Assembly (NCBI RefSeq): GCF_900156545.1
Contig: NZ_FTNW01000003.1
Location: 186,001 to 250,000, forward strand
Reading direction: 5' to 3'
Length of the DNA: 64,000 bases
Source: Aquipseudomonas alcaligenes
GTDB lineage: Bacteria; Pseudomonadota; Gammaproteobacteria; Pseudomonadales; Pseudomonadaceae
Below the pieces are notes generated by a model. That model had not been told where the DNA came from and did no database searches. It saw only the letters and a list, made by a program, of their open reading frames with translations. Positions within the stretch are counted from its first letter, which is position 1; every line of letters starts with the position of its first letter. Both the position numbers and the translations under genes were made by a program. Below are positions 48,665 through 57,938 of this stretch, piece by piece.

Positions 48665-49533
48665 CTAAAACCGGCGAACTGCAGATAGGTCGCGGTTATT
48701 TGATCACCCCAGAGCAATGCGATCCAGCCGGCAATGGCCAGATAGGGGCCGAAGGGGATCGGTGTGCTGGTTTCCTGATTGCGCAGGCGCAGCATGATCA
48801 CCCCGAGCACCGCGCCGACCAGCGACGACAGCAGGATGGTCAGCGGCAGTACCTGCCAGCCACCCCAGGCACCGAGCATGGCCAGCAGCTTGAAGTCGCC
48901 GTAGCCCATGCCTTCCTTGCCGGTCAGCAGCTTGAACAGCCAGTACACCGACCACAGGCTGAGGTAGCCGGCGATGGCCCCCCACAGCGCATCCTCGAGG
49001 CTGGTAAACAGGCCGAACTGGTTGGCGATCAGGCCCAGCCACAGCAGTGGCAGCACCAGGGCGTCTGGCAGCAGCTGGTGATCGCAGTCGATCATGCTCA
49101 TCGCCAGCAGACCCCAGGTCAGCAGCAGCATACCTGCCGCCTGCCAGCCAAAACCGAAATGGAAGGCGACATAGCCGGACAGCAGGCCGCAGGCCAGCTC
49201 GACCAGCGGGTAGCGCTTGCTGATGGGGGCCTTGCACCCCGCGCACTTGCCGCGCAGGAACAGGTAGCTGAGCACCGGGATATTCTCCCAGGGGCGAATC
49301 TGGTGGCCGCAGTTTGGGCAGCAGGAGTTTGGCAGCACCAGATTGAAAGTGCCCTGCTCGGGTGCTTCCGGCAGTTCGAGAATCTCCCGCGCCTGCTTGC
49401 GCCAGTCGCGCTGCATCATCACCGGCAGACGGTAGATGACGACGTTGAGGAAGCTGCCGACCAGCAGGCCGAATAGCGTGGCCAGTAAAACAAAGGCCGG
49501 CAAGTTGCCGGCCAGAAAGTGAATGATGGACAT
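48661..49533 (-). CDS. pilD: Prepilin peptidase / N-methyltransferase PilD
   Basis: 290 residues, polytopic. An N-terminal zinc-binding loop has two Cys pairs (CPNC and CAGC) and the peptidase aspartates occur in [11 protein letters not shown] and [16 protein letters not shown]. It cleaves and N-methylates PilA and all minor prepilins encoded here, and usually also type II secretion pseudopilins. ATG at 49533, three bases after pilC. Confidence 0.96.
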   Translation of the reverse strand: MSIIHFLAGNLPAFVLLATLFGLLVGSFLNVVIYRLPVMMQRDWRKQAREILELPEAPEQGTFNLVLPNSCCPNCGHQIRPWENIPVLSYLFLRGKCAGCKAPISKRYPLVELACGLLSGYVAFHFGFGWQAAGMLLLTWGLLAMSMIDCDHQLLPDALVLPLLWLGLIANQFGLFTSLEDALWGAIAGYLSLWSVYWLFKLLTGKEGMGYGDFKLLAMLGAWGGWQVLPLTILLSSLVGAVLGVIMLRLRNQETSTPIPFGPYLAIAGWIALLWGDQITATYLQFAGFR

Positions 49534-49536
49534 TGT

Positions 49537-50754
49537 TTAGACGACTTGACCGAGCTGGAAGATGGGCAGGTACATGGCAACGATCAGGCCGCCGACGAGT
49601 ACGCCGAGCACCGCCATGATCATCGGTTCCATCAGCGCGGTGAGGTTGTCCACCATGTTGTCGACTTCGGTTTCATAGAAGCCGGCCACCTTGTCCAGCA
49701 TATCGTCGAGGGCGCCCGACTCCTCGCCAATGGCAGTCATCTGCAGCGCCATACTCGGGAAAACGCCGGTGGTGCGCATGGAGAAGTTAAGCTGCATGCC
49801 GGTCGACACATCCTGCTTGATCTTGTGCACGGCGTTACGGAACACCACGTTGCCGGTGGCCCCGGCTACCGAGTCCAGTGCTTCGACCAGTGGCACGCCG
49901 GCGGCAAAGGTGGTGGACAGGGTGCGTGCATAACGGGCAACGGACGACTTGTAGATGATGTCGCCGACAATCGGCACCTTGAGCATCAGCTGATCGACTT
50001 TATTGCGGAAGTTCTCGGAGCGTCGGTGGATTTCACGAACCCCGAAGGCTGTAGCGAATAGTCCAATTAGAACGACGAACCACCATTCCTGAAGCGTTTG
50101 GGATAGGCCAATGACCATCTGGGTAAAGGCCGGCAGCTCCGCGCCAAAGTTCTTGAAGACATCCTCGAACTGCGGCACCACCTTGATCAGCAAAATGGCA
50201 GACACAATGACGGCCACAACCAGCACTGCTGCTGGGTAGGTCATGGCCTTCTTGATCTTGGCTTTCAGGGCCTCGGTCTTCTCCTTGTAGGTCGCCACAC
50301 GGTCCAGCAGGTTCTCCAGGGCGCCTGCCTGTTCGCCGGCCTCCACCAGGTTGCAGTAGAGGTCGTCGAACTGGATCGGCTTCTTGCGCAGCGAGGAGGC
50401 AAAGCTGTTGCCCGCAGCCACCTCCTGTTTGAGTTCGTCCACCAGCTTGCGCATGTTGGGGTTGTCAAAGCCCTCGCCGATGATGTCGAAAGAGCTGAGC
50501 AGCGGCACACCAGCCTTCATCATGGTCGCCATCTGCCGCGTGAACAAAGCGATGTCCATGGGCTTGATGGGCTTGCCGGCGCTGAACAGCGAGACCGACT
50601 TCTTACGCACCTTGATCGGATTGATGCCCTGCTTGCGCAGTTGGGCCTTTACCAGTGCCGGGCTTTGCCCGCCCATCTCACCTTTGACTTTGGCGCCTTT
50701 TCTGTCTGTGCCTTCCCAGCTGAAGGTGCTGGTTTTGAGAGCTTTTTCCGCCAT
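49537..50754 (-). CDS. pilC: Type IV pilus platform protein PilC
   Basis: 405 residues with duplicated GspF/PilC domains and membrane helices near residues 170-195, 220-240 and 375-400 (FTRQMATMMKAGVPLLSSFDI, ARTLSTTFAAGVPLVEALDSV). Inner-membrane rotor/platform coupling the PilB and PilT motors to pilin polymerisation. Six bases after pilB. Confidence 0.96.
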   Translation of the reverse strand: MAEKALKTSTFSWEGTDRKGAKVKGEMGGQSPALVKAQLRKQGINPIKVRKKSVSLFSAGKPIKPMDIALFTRQMATMMKAGVPLLSSFDIIGEGFDNPNMRKLVDELKQEVAAGNSFASSLRKKPIQFDDLYCNLVEAGEQAGALENLLDRVATYKEKTEALKAKIKKAMTYPAAVLVVAVIVSAILLIKVVPQFEDVFKNFGAELPAFTQMVIGLSQTLQEWWFVVLIGLFATAFGVREIHRRSENFRNKVDQLMLKVPIVGDIIYKSSVARYARTLSTTFAAGVPLVEALDSVAGATGNVVFRNAVHKIKQDVSTGMQLNFSMRTTGVFPSMALQMTAIGEESGALDDMLDKVAGFYETEVDNMVDNLTALMEPMIMAVLGVLVGGLIVAMYLPIFQLGQVV

Positions 50755-50760
50755 GGTGGA

Positions 50761-52464
50761 TTAGTCCTTGGTCACGCGGTTGATTTCCTCAAGGCTGGTT
50801 ACGCCTTGCATGGCCTTGAGCAGGCCGGACATGCGCAGATCATTGAAACCATCCCGGCGAGCCTGCTCGGCGATTTCAATGGAGTTACCTTCCTCCATGA
50901 TAATGCGTTGCAGGGCGGGAGTGTTTTTAACCACTTCATAAATACCAACCCGGCCCTTGTAGCCACCCTTGCAGTTCTCGCAGCCCACCGGGCCGTAGAT
51001 CTTGAAGGTGCCGATCTTGTCTTCCGGGAAGCCCTCTTTGAGCAGCACGTCCCGAGGCACGTCCACCGGCTTCTTGCAGGTGCTGCAGAGTTTGCGTGCC
51101 AGGCGCTGGGCGATGATCAGGTTGACCGAGGTGGCGATGTTGAAGGCTGGTACGCCCATGTTACGCAGGCGGGTCAGGGTTTCGGCCGCGCTGTTGGTGT
51201 GCAGGGTCGACATCACCATGTGGCCGGTCTGTGCGGCCTTGATGGCGATTTCGGCGGTTTCCAGGTCGCGGATCTCGCCGACCATGATGATGTCCGGGTC
51301 CTGGCGCAGGAAGGCGCGCAGGGCCTGGGAGAAGTCCATGCCCTGCTTGGGGTTGACGTTGACCTGGTTGATACCTTCCAGGTTGATTTCCACTGGGTCT
51401 TCGGCGGTGGAAATGTTCACGTCCACCGTATTGAGGATATTCAGGCCGGTATAAAGGGAGACCGTCTTGCCCGAGCCGGTGGGGCCGGTGACGAGAATCA
51501 TGCCCTGGGGTTGTTTCAGGGCATTCATGTACAGCTGCTTCTGATCATCCTCGTAGCCCAGGGCGTCAATGCCCATCTGCGCGCTGGTGGGGTCGAGGAT
51601 TCGCATCACGATCTTCTCGCCCCACAGGGTGGGCAGGGTGTTGACGCGGAAGTCGATGGCCTTGGTCTTGGAGATCTTCATCTTGATCCGGCCATCCTGC
51701 GGCTTGCGCCGCTCGGAGATATCCAGGCTGGCCATCACCTTCAGGCGCGCGGAAATGCGCGGGGCCAGCTGGATCGGTGGCCTGGCTACCTCATGCAGGA
51801 TGCCGTCGGTACGGAAGCGCACGCGGTAGGCGCGCTCGTAGGGCTCGAAGTGCAGGTCGGACGAGCCACCCTTGATGGCGTCCAGCAGCATCTTGTTGAC
51901 GAAGCGCACCACTGGCGCATCGTCGGCGTCGCCACCGCTGCCGGAGTCCTGCTTGTCGTCGTCGACGCTCTCGATGTCGACATTGTCGAGGTCAACATCG
52001 CCAAGCTCTGCGAGTCCGCCTGAGGCATTGTCGAAGAACTTTTCGATGGCATCGCCGAGCTTGTCATCCTCGACCAGTAGGGCCTCGGTACTGAGGCCGG
52101 TGCTGAACTGCACATCGGTCACGGCCTGGTGGTTGGAGGGGTCCGAGGTGGCAATGAACAGCTTGTTGCCACGCTTGTAGAGCGGCAGTACGCGATGCTG
52201 GCGTGCCAGTTTTTCGGTTACCGTGTCACGCGGCATTGACTCTTTGTCGATGCTGCCGAGGTCGAGCATGGCAATCCCGAACTGGTCGCTGATCAGTTCC
52301 GCCAGGATTCGGCTTTTCACCAGCTTGTTTTGGGCCAAGTAGGTGACGAGGGGAAGTTTGTTGCGTTGCGCCTGGAGCTGAGCCTGCTGAGCGGAAGTCT
52401 CGTCCAGAAGATTGTTCATGACCAGTTGTTTGGCAAGGCCGGTCAGTGGGGAGAGTTCGTTCAT
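50761..52464 (-). CDS. pilB: Type IV pilus extension ATPase PilB
   Basis: 567 residues from the ATG at 52464 (MNELSPLTGLAKQLV). N-terminal GspE/MshEN domain with the repeated L-x2-A type pattern known to bind c-di-GMP in relatives; ATPase with Walker A GPTGSGKT, Asp box and Walker B (DPDIIMVGEIRD); a C-terminal tetracysteine zinc site (CSTC...CENC). It powers pilus extension. pilB-pilC-pilD form one operon. Confidence 0.96.
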   Translation of the reverse strand: MNELSPLTGLAKQLVMNNLLDETSAQQAQLQAQRNKLPLVTYLAQNKLVKSRILAELISDQFGIAMLDLGSIDKESMPRDTVTEKLARQHRVLPLYKRGNKLFIATSDPSNHQAVTDVQFSTGLSTEALLVEDDKLGDAIEKFFDNASGGLAELGDVDLDNVDIESVDDDKQDSGSGGDADDAPVVRFVNKMLLDAIKGGSSDLHFEPYERAYRVRFRTDGILHEVARPPIQLAPRISARLKVMASLDISERRKPQDGRIKMKISKTKAIDFRVNTLPTLWGEKIVMRILDPTSAQMGIDALGYEDDQKQLYMNALKQPQGMILVTGPTGSGKTVSLYTGLNILNTVDVNISTAEDPVEINLEGINQVNVNPKQGMDFSQALRAFLRQDPDIIMVGEIRDLETAEIAIKAAQTGHMVMSTLHTNSAAETLTRLRNMGVPAFNIATSVNLIIAQRLARKLCSTCKKPVDVPRDVLLKEGFPEDKIGTFKIYGPVGCENCKGGYKGRVGIYEVVKNTPALQRIIMEEGNSIEIAEQARRDGFNDLRMSGLLKAMQGVTSLEEINRVTKD

Positions 52465-52611
52465 GTGCTGCAACCAGACCAGTAATTATAGTTAAGAGTT
52501 ATAGCTGACAAGCCATCCGGCCACTAGATGTTCATGCTTGGCGGAACATCAGGGCGCCTGTTGTGGGCTGGGGAGTCGAGCTTAGGCGGGGTCGAGTTTA
52601 CTTGGCGGATA

Positions 52612-52646
52612 GAAAAAGAGACCGCCTAGGCGGTCTCTTTTCTTTT
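52612..52646. terminator. Terminator between pilA and pilB
   Basis: AAAAGAGACCGCC-TA-GGCGGTCTCTTTT is a perfect palindrome with A/T-runs on both sides. On the minus strand it ends pilA 24 bases after its stop, before pilB. Confidence 0.85.
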
Positions 52647-52669
52647 GGGTCATACGACCCTTCGACAAA

Positions 52670-53134
52670 TCAGTTGCGGCAGGTGGCCGGCAGGTACTTG
52701 TCGATGATGGTGCCGGCGGAGCAATCCCACTGGATGGTGCCGGTGGAGTTGGCATCGCTGATGCCCTGGCCGTTGATGGTCGGGGTGAAGATCAGAGTGT
52801 CCTGGCCATTCAGCTGAGCGATACGGCCCAGGGTGATGGTGATACGACCGTTGCCGCCGTCAATGGCGATTGCGCTGATCTTGTCGAGGGTGGTCAGGTT
52901 TTGTTGGTCTGCGTTGACCTCGGCTGCGTAAAGCCCAACACCGTTCATGCCGCTGTCTGCAAAGGCCTCGGTCACGCCGATTTTCAGGGCGCTGGCGGCA
53001 ACGGCACCTTCCGATACCTTGGCGCGGACGGTGTAGTCCTGGTAGGCCGGCAGGGCGATGGAGGCCAGAATACCGATGATGGCAACCACGATCATCAGTT
53101 CGATCAGGGTGAAGCCTTTCTGCATTGCTTTCAT
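52670..53134 (-). CDS. pilA: Major type IV pilin PilA
   Basis: 154 residues: leader MKAMQKG, then [22 protein letters not shown] with Phe1 and Glu5, processed by PilD. A C-terminal disulfide loop is bounded by Cys in WDCSAG and ATCRN (13 residues between). GGAG lies 7 bases before the ATG at 53134, and a sigma54 promoter lies upstream. It is on the same strand as pilB, unlike the divergent P. aeruginosa arrangement I remember. A terminator separates it from pilB, so expression is independent. Confidence 0.95.
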   Translation of the reverse strand: MKAMQKGFTLIELMIVVAIIGILASIALPAYQDYTVRAKVSEGAVAASALKIGVTEAFADSGMNGVGLYAAEVNADQQNLTTLDKISAIAIDGGNGRITITLGRIAQLNGQDTLIFTPTINGQGISDANSTGTIQWDCSAGTIIDKYLPATCRN

Positions 53135-53184
53135 TGAATTTCTCCGGTTGTAAGTGGCAACGAGTGTTGCGCTGATGCAGGTAA

Positions 53185-53200
53185 AGCAGGGTCCGTGCCA
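53185..53200 (-). promoter_or_regulatory. sigma54 (RpoN) promoter of pilA
   Basis: On the minus strand TGGCAC-GGACC-CTGCT matches the -24/-12 consensus TGGCAC-N5-TTGCW, with GG and GC 10 bases apart, 51 bases before the start codon. Upstream, TGTCAG (53264-53269) and CTGACA (53284-53289) form an inverted pair with TGTC cores, like PilR binding elements. Confidence 0.8.
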
Positions 53201-53407
53201 AGTTGAGATCGGTCGGTATCCTTGCGGTCTGGCGCCATCGCTGGCGATTAACCGGTCCCGAATTGTCAGGTTGAGGTCGATTACTGACAAAAAACGTCAT
53301 TTTCAGTCTGTGCGCTGCATCTTTTTCTGGTGTGCTTGTGGGTATTCAAGCCTTCGCCGGTCCGGTTGTAAGATGCCGCCCACTTTGGCTGTTGAGGTGT
53401 TGTCTTC

Positions 53408-54157
53408 ATGCTTGGATCTTTCCTGCGCTCCCCTCGCTTCAAGGCATTCGCCATTCACCTGTGCGGTTCTCTGGCGATCGGGCTGGCCATGTTGTGGCTG
53501 GTGTTCGGCGTCTGGTACCCCGCGCCTTTGCATGAAGCGGTCGGGGTCACCGACATCTTCGTGATGCTGCTGGCGGTCGATGTGGTTATCGGGCCGCTGC
53601 TGACGCTGGTGGTCTACAAGGTGGGTAAGAAGACCCTGGTGTTCGACATGGCTGTGATCCTGCTGTTGCAGCTGTCGGCGCTGGCTTATGGTGTCTGGAC
53701 CGTGGCCGAGGGGCGGCCGGCCTGGCTAGTGTTCAATGCCGACCGCTTCGATGTGGTGCGGGCGCTGGACATTGATACCCGCCAACTCGATGCGGCTGCG
53801 CCCGAGTATCGCCGTGCTCCCTGGTTCGGGCCGCACTGGGTGGGGGCTGATAATCCAGAAGACCCCAAGCAGCGCCAGGCTTTGATGCTGGAGGCGGCTG
53901 CGGGCGGGAGCGATGTTCCGCAACGCCCCGAGCTTTACCGCTCGCTGGAGCGGATGGCGTCCGCGATGAGGGCCAAGGCCCTGCCGCTGGAGAGGTTGGC
54001 GTCGTTCAATGATCCGGTTCGTGTTCAGGCCGAGCTCAAGCCCTGGGCTGAGGCGGATGCCTGGCTGCCGCTGATGGCTGGCAATCAGTCGATGGTGGTG
54101 CTGATTGACAAGGGCTCTGCCAGGGTAGTGGCTGTTGTGAATCTGCTTCCCTGGTGA
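53408..54157 (+). CDS. TfpX/TfpZ family type IV pilin accessory protein
   Basis: 249 residues: three N-terminal membrane helices (~14-37, 47-66, 75-95) followed by a soluble domain. It resembles the TfpX/TfpZ accessory proteins encoded beside certain P. aeruginosa pilin alleles (groups III-V), where they promote pilin stability and surface piliation. Here it is divergent from pilA rather than downstream of it. It is followed by tRNA-Thr, the known border of the P. aeruginosa pilin locus. Confidence 0.88.
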   Translation: MLGSFLRSPRFKAFAIHLCGSLAIGLAMLWLVFGVWYPAPLHEAVGVTDIFVMLLAVDVVIGPLLTLVVYKVGKKTLVFDMAVILLLQLSALAYGVWTVAEGRPAWLVFNADRFDVVRALDIDTRQLDAAAPEYRRAPWFGPHWVGADNPEDPKQRQALMLEAAAGGSDVPQRPELYRSLERMASAMRAKALPLERLASFNDPVRVQAELKPWAEADAWLPLMAGNQSMVVLIDKGSARVVAVVNLLPW

Positions 54158-54224
54158 TGGCGCTGCGGGGAGGGGCGTCGCAGGTTTTACTTTTGCCCCT
54201 GCCTGCTGCACCATTCGCGCTGCT

Positions 54225-54300
54225 GCCGGTGTAGCTCAGTTGGTAGAGCAGCGCATTCGTAATGCGAAGGTCGCAGGTTCGACTCCTGTCTCCGGCACCA
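54225..54300 (+). tRNA. tRNA-Thr (CGT)
   Basis: 76 bases with encoded CCA. Acceptor GCCGGTG/tcTCCGGCA-type pairing, anticodon loop TTCGTAA, T-arm AGGTTCGACTCCT. It lies next to the pilin genes, as in P. aeruginosa, where this tRNA borders exchangeable pilin alleles. Confidence 0.96.
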
Positions 54301-54310
54301 TTGATATAAA

Positions 54311-54345
54311 TGAAGCCCCGCCCTAAGCGGGGCTTCATGCTTTTG
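54311..54345. terminator. Terminator shared by tRNA-Thr and nadC
   Basis: TGAAGCCCCGC-CCTAA-GCGGGGCTTCA with short T-rich tracts on either side, in the gap between the convergent tRNA-Thr and nadC. Confidence 0.75.
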
Positions 54346-54354
54346 GTGCCGCCT

Positions 54355-55203
54355 CTACAGGCTCAGCCGCATCGACAGGTCGACGGCCTTGACGTCCTTG
54401 GTCAGGCTGCCGATGGAGATGTAGTCCACGCCGGTCTCGGCAATGGTGCGCAGGGTCGTTTCGTTGATGCCGCCGGAGGCCTCCAGCTTGGCGCGGCCTG
54501 CGGTGAGTTTTACTGCGGTGCGCATGTCTTCCAGGCTGAGCTCGTCGAGCATGACGATATCGGCCCCGGCTTCCAGCGCCTGCTGCAGTTCTTCCAGGCT
54601 TTCTACCTCGACTTCCACCGGCTTGCCGGGGGCGATGCCGTGGGCGGCGCTGATGGCCTGGGCGATGCCGCCGCAGGCGGCGATATGGTTTTCCTTGATC
54701 AGGAAGGCGTCATACAGGCCGATGCGATGGTTGTGGCAGCCACCCTGGGTGACCGCGTATTTCTGCGCCAGGCGTAGGCCGGGCAGGGTCTTGCGGGTGT
54801 CGAGCAGCTTCACCCCGGTGCCTTCGACCAGATTGGCAAAATGGCGGCAGCGGGTGGCGACGGCCGAAAGGGTCTGCAGGAAGTTCAGGGCGCTGCGTTC
54901 GCCGCTGAGCAGGGCGCGAGCCGGGCCTTCGAGGTTGAAGAGGGTCTGGTTGGGCGCGACCCGTTCGCCGTCGACGACGTGCCAGTGGACGGCCACGCGT
55001 GGGTCGAGCTGGCGGAATACCGCATCGACCCACGCGCTGCCGCAGACAACGGCGGCGTCGCGGGTGATCACGCGGGCATGGGCCAGGCGTTCAGCGGGGA
55101 TCAATTGGGCGGTAATGTCGCCGCTGCCGATGTCTTCGCTCAGGGCGCGACGCGCGTTGGCTTCGATTTCGGCGCCGAGTTCGGCGAGGGTCAGGTTGGG
55201 CAT
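54355..55203 (-). CDS. nadC: Nicotinate-nucleotide pyrophosphorylase (quinolinate phosphoribosyltransferase)
   Basis: 282 residues, full NadC length. Motifs: [48 protein letters not shown] and the [24 protein letters not shown] phosphate-binding segment. Converts quinolinate to nicotinate mononucleotide in NAD synthesis. Conserved pilBCD/nadC/ampD neighbourhood. Confidence 0.96.
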   Translation of the reverse strand: MPNLTLAELGAEIEANARRALSEDIGSGDITAQLIPAERLAHARVITRDAAVVCGSAWVDAVFRQLDPRVAVHWHVVDGERVAPNQTLFNLEGPARALLSGERSALNFLQTLSAVATRCRHFANLVEGTGVKLLDTRKTLPGLRLAQKYAVTQGGCHNHRIGLYDAFLIKENHIAACGGIAQAISAAHGIAPGKPVEVEVESLEELQQALEAGADIVMLDELSLEDMRTAVKLTAGRAKLEASGGINETTLRTIAETGVDYISIGSLTKDVKAVDLSMRLSL

Positions 55204-55507
55204 CGTGGCCTCCGCATGCTGGTGGCGCGATTATAGGGATAGCCGACGGCTGGTGCAGCGTCGTCGGGAGAATTGGCTAGACCCTAGAAGGTGCGGTCCG
55301 GTCGCTGCGAATGACCGTTCGTAACCTTGATCTCCCGCTCTGTGATCTGGGTCATGTCTGCGATAGGGGGTATTTGGTCATGCTTCGCATCCCCCTATAC
55401 TGAGGGTGGCTGCATTTTCTGGCGCCATCTATTTGACGTTTTTGGGTGATGCCCAGCTGATCGTTTAGCAGGCCTGTTCTGATCTGGCAGCCTGCGGGAG
55501 ACTCGCA
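55204..55507. promoter_or_regulatory. Divergent nadC/DUF1631 intergenic region
   Basis: The 304-base gap contains TGTGA-TCTGGG-TCATG (55341-55356), resembling a CRP/Vfr half-palindrome with one good arm, and an inverted repeat ATAGGGGG...TCCCCCTAT (55363-55399) roughly 110-145 bases before the DUF1631 start. No coding frame is seen. The regulator assignments are tentative. Confidence 0.35.
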
Positions 55508-57847
55508 ATGAAGACCGATGCGAAAGTGGTGCACCTGAACAAGGTGGTGCCCGATAAATCGCCTACTTCACCAGCAGGAAGGCTTCCCGTGGCCCTCATT
55601 CAGTTACGTGACAAGGCGGCGCAGCAGCTCAAGCAGGCCATGCAGGCCCTGTTCGACAATGCTGACGACACGCTCTTCGAGATGGCTGATCGCGCGTCCA
55701 GCAACTCCGAGCAGAATGCCTTCTTTGAGGCGATGCGGGACGTTCGCTTGAAGCGCAAGATGATTGAACGTGGCTTCCTGCAGCGGGTCTTCGAGAGTTT
55801 CGCCACGCTCAACCAGTACGAGATCGGCGCAGCGCCCGTGCTCGACACCGTGTCCACCGATGCCCTCAGCCTGGTTCATAACGACACCCTCGAGGAAAAC
55901 GTGGCGTTGGATACCATGGTTTCCAGGGTCATGCATCGTGACGGCCTTGCCCTTGGCCACCTCACCACCCGTCTCAATGCGGTGATCAGCAAGAAGCTTG
56001 ACGACAAAACCAACCCGCTGGGCCCGCGTCTGCTTTGCGAGCAGTTCCTTGCCGCCTGCGAGGGGCTCGGGGTGGAGATCCGGGTCAAGCTGATCATTCT
56101 CAAGCTTTTCGAAAAGCACGTGCTGGGCGATCTCGATCAGCTTTATGCCGATGCCAACCAGCAGCTGGTCGAGGCTGGTGTGTTGCCGGAGCTGAAGTCC
56201 GCGCCGCCGGCCCGCCGTCAGCCAGGGCGGTCGCCGTCCGCTGCTGCGCGTACTTCGCGTGAGGACGGGGCTGAGTCGAGAGGCGCCGCCGCTGCGGGTT
56301 ACGCCGACGAGGGCGTCCAGGAGGTCTTCGGCGCCCTGCAGGAGCTGCTGTCGCAGGTGCGTGGCAGTGCCGTGCTGCCGCGGCGCGAGGTTCCTGCCGA
56401 TGCCGTGCCGATTTCCAGCAATGACCTGATGCGCCTGCTGTCGCACCTGCAACAGCATTTCCCGGTCGGTGCCCAGCAGGTCAGCGACGACTACGACCTG
56501 CGCAACCAGCTCGAGGGCCTGCTGACCCGTGTCAGTGCCAAGAGTGGCAAGGCCCGGGTGGTGGGCGAAGTCGATGAGGATGTGATCAATCTGGTGGCGA
56601 TGCTGTTCGAGTTCATCCTCGACGACCGCACGCTGCCTGATTCGCTCAAGGCCTTGATTGGCCGGCTGCAGATCCCGATGCTCAAGGTTGCGGTGCTGGA
56701 CAAGACCTTCTTCAGTCGTGGCAGCCACCCGGCCCGCCGGCTGCTCAACGAAATTGCCTCTGCCGCCCTGGGCTGGAATGCCCAGGGCGACGAGCAGCGC
56801 GATGCTCTGTACCAGCGCATCGAGCAGGTCGTGCAGCGGCTGCTCAACGATTTCACCGATGATCCGGCGATCTTCTCCGACGTGCTCGCCGAGTTCATTG
56901 CCTTCACTGGTGACGAGAAGCGTCGCAGCGAGCTGCTCGAGCAGCGCACCCGTGACGCCGAGGAAGGTCGCGCCAAGGCCGAGCTGGCGCGCCAGCAGGT
57001 CGAGCAGGCGCTGAACTCCCGTCTGCTCGGCAAGGTCCTGCCCGAGGTGGTGGTGCGCCTGCTGCAGGAAGGCTGGAGCAAGGTGCTGCAGCTGACCTGC
57101 CTGAAGCATGGTGCCGAATCCGCCGAGTGGGTGTCCGCCCTGGCGGTAATGGACGACCTGATCTGGAGCGTCGAGCCCCACGAGTCGCCGGAAGACCGCC
57201 TGCGCCTGCTGGAGCTGGTGCCGAGCCTGCTCAAGTCGTTGCGCGACGGCCTGGCCAGTGCGGCCATCGACCCCTTCGTTACCAGCGAGTTCTTCAGCAA
57301 GCTGGAGAGTGTGCATGTGCAGGCCTTCCAGCGCTTCAAGCGCGAGGTCGCCGAGCCTCAGCCCGTGTCGCCGAGCGAGGTGGCCGCCGAGGTGCAGTTC
57401 GAAAGCGTCGCCGAGTTGGGCGCGGGCCCCCTGCTGGAGCTGCCGCCGCAGGAGATGGAGGAGATCGTCGAAGCGCCTGCCATGGTCGAGGTGGTCGAGG
57501 AGATCGTTCTGTTGGCGCCCGGCGAGAATCGCCAGCAGGAGCCGGAAGCCAGCCTGCCGGACGATGATGAGGCCCTGCACAAAGTGGACGAGCTACGCGT
57601 CGGCAGCTGGGTGGAAATCCAGGAAGACGAGGAGCACAAGCTGCGCGGCAAGCTGGCGGCCATCATCAAGCCGACCGGCAAGTACATCTTCGTCAACCGC
57701 ACCGGCATGAAGGTGATGGAGAAGACCCGCATGGGCCTGGCGGTGGAGTTCCGCCGTGGTGCCATTCGCCTGCTCGATGATGCCCTGCTGTTCGATCGTG
57801 CCCTGGAGTCGGTGATCGGCAACCTGCGCAAGCTCAAGGGCGCCTGA
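55508..57847 (+). CDS. DUF1631 family protein (paralogue B)
   Basis: 779 residues, soluble, no signal peptide. It shows the same architecture as the 40303-42672 product: a helical N-terminus (ALIQLRDKAAQQLKQAMQALFDNADDTLFEMADRA), a low-complexity linker (~240-265), a helical core (VINLVAMLFEFILDDRTLPD), an extra acidic segment (~620-690), and a C-terminal beta-rich PilZ-like region (VGSWVEIQEDEEHKLRGKLA, YIFVNRTGMKVMEK) without the c-di-GMP motifs. Its fixed position between nadC and ampD matches my memory of PAO1. Function unknown. Confidence 0.86.
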   Translation: MKTDAKVVHLNKVVPDKSPTSPAGRLPVALIQLRDKAAQQLKQAMQALFDNADDTLFEMADRASSNSEQNAFFEAMRDVRLKRKMIERGFLQRVFESFATLNQYEIGAAPVLDTVSTDALSLVHNDTLEENVALDTMVSRVMHRDGLALGHLTTRLNAVISKKLDDKTNPLGPRLLCEQFLAACEGLGVEIRVKLIILKLFEKHVLGDLDQLYADANQQLVEAGVLPELKSAPPARRQPGRSPSAAARTSREDGAESRGAAAAGYADEGVQEVFGALQELLSQVRGSAVLPRREVPADAVPISSNDLMRLLSHLQQHFPVGAQQVSDDYDLRNQLEGLLTRVSAKSGKARVVGEVDEDVINLVAMLFEFILDDRTLPDSLKALIGRLQIPMLKVAVLDKTFFSRGSHPARRLLNEIASAALGWNAQGDEQRDALYQRIEQVVQRLLNDFTDDPAIFSDVLAEFIAFTGDEKRRSELLEQRTRDAEEGRAKAELARQQVEQALNSRLLGKVLPEVVVRLLQEGWSKVLQLTCLKHGAESAEWVSALAVMDDLIWSVEPHESPEDRLRLLELVPSLLKSLRDGLASAAIDPFVTSEFFSKLESVHVQAFQRFKREVAEPQPVSPSEVAAEVQFESVAELGAGPLLELPPQEMEEIVEAPAMVEVVEEIVLLAPGENRQQEPEASLPDDDEALHKVDELRVGSWVEIQEDEEHKLRGKLAAIIKPTGKYIFVNRTGMKVMEKTRMGLAVEFRRGAIRLLDDALLFDRALESVIGNLRKLKGA

Positions 57848-57865
57848 GGCGCCGTTGCCTGGAAG

Positions 57866-57890
57866 CGCCCGGCCCTGTGCCGGGCGTTTT
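57866..57890 (+). terminator. Terminator of DUF1631 paralogue B
   Basis: CGCCCGGC-CCTGT-GCCGGGCG followed by TTTTCG, 19 bases after the stop. Confidence 0.75.
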
Positions 57891-57938
57891 CGTTAGCGCA
57901 CTTCTGCTAGAGTGGCGGCCAGTCATCAAGGAGCCCTT

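Noticed and set aside
55604..57580. Minus-strand frame of 658 residues opposite DUF1631 paralogue B
   Set aside because: Leu/His/Gln-rich shadow frame of the plus-strand gene.
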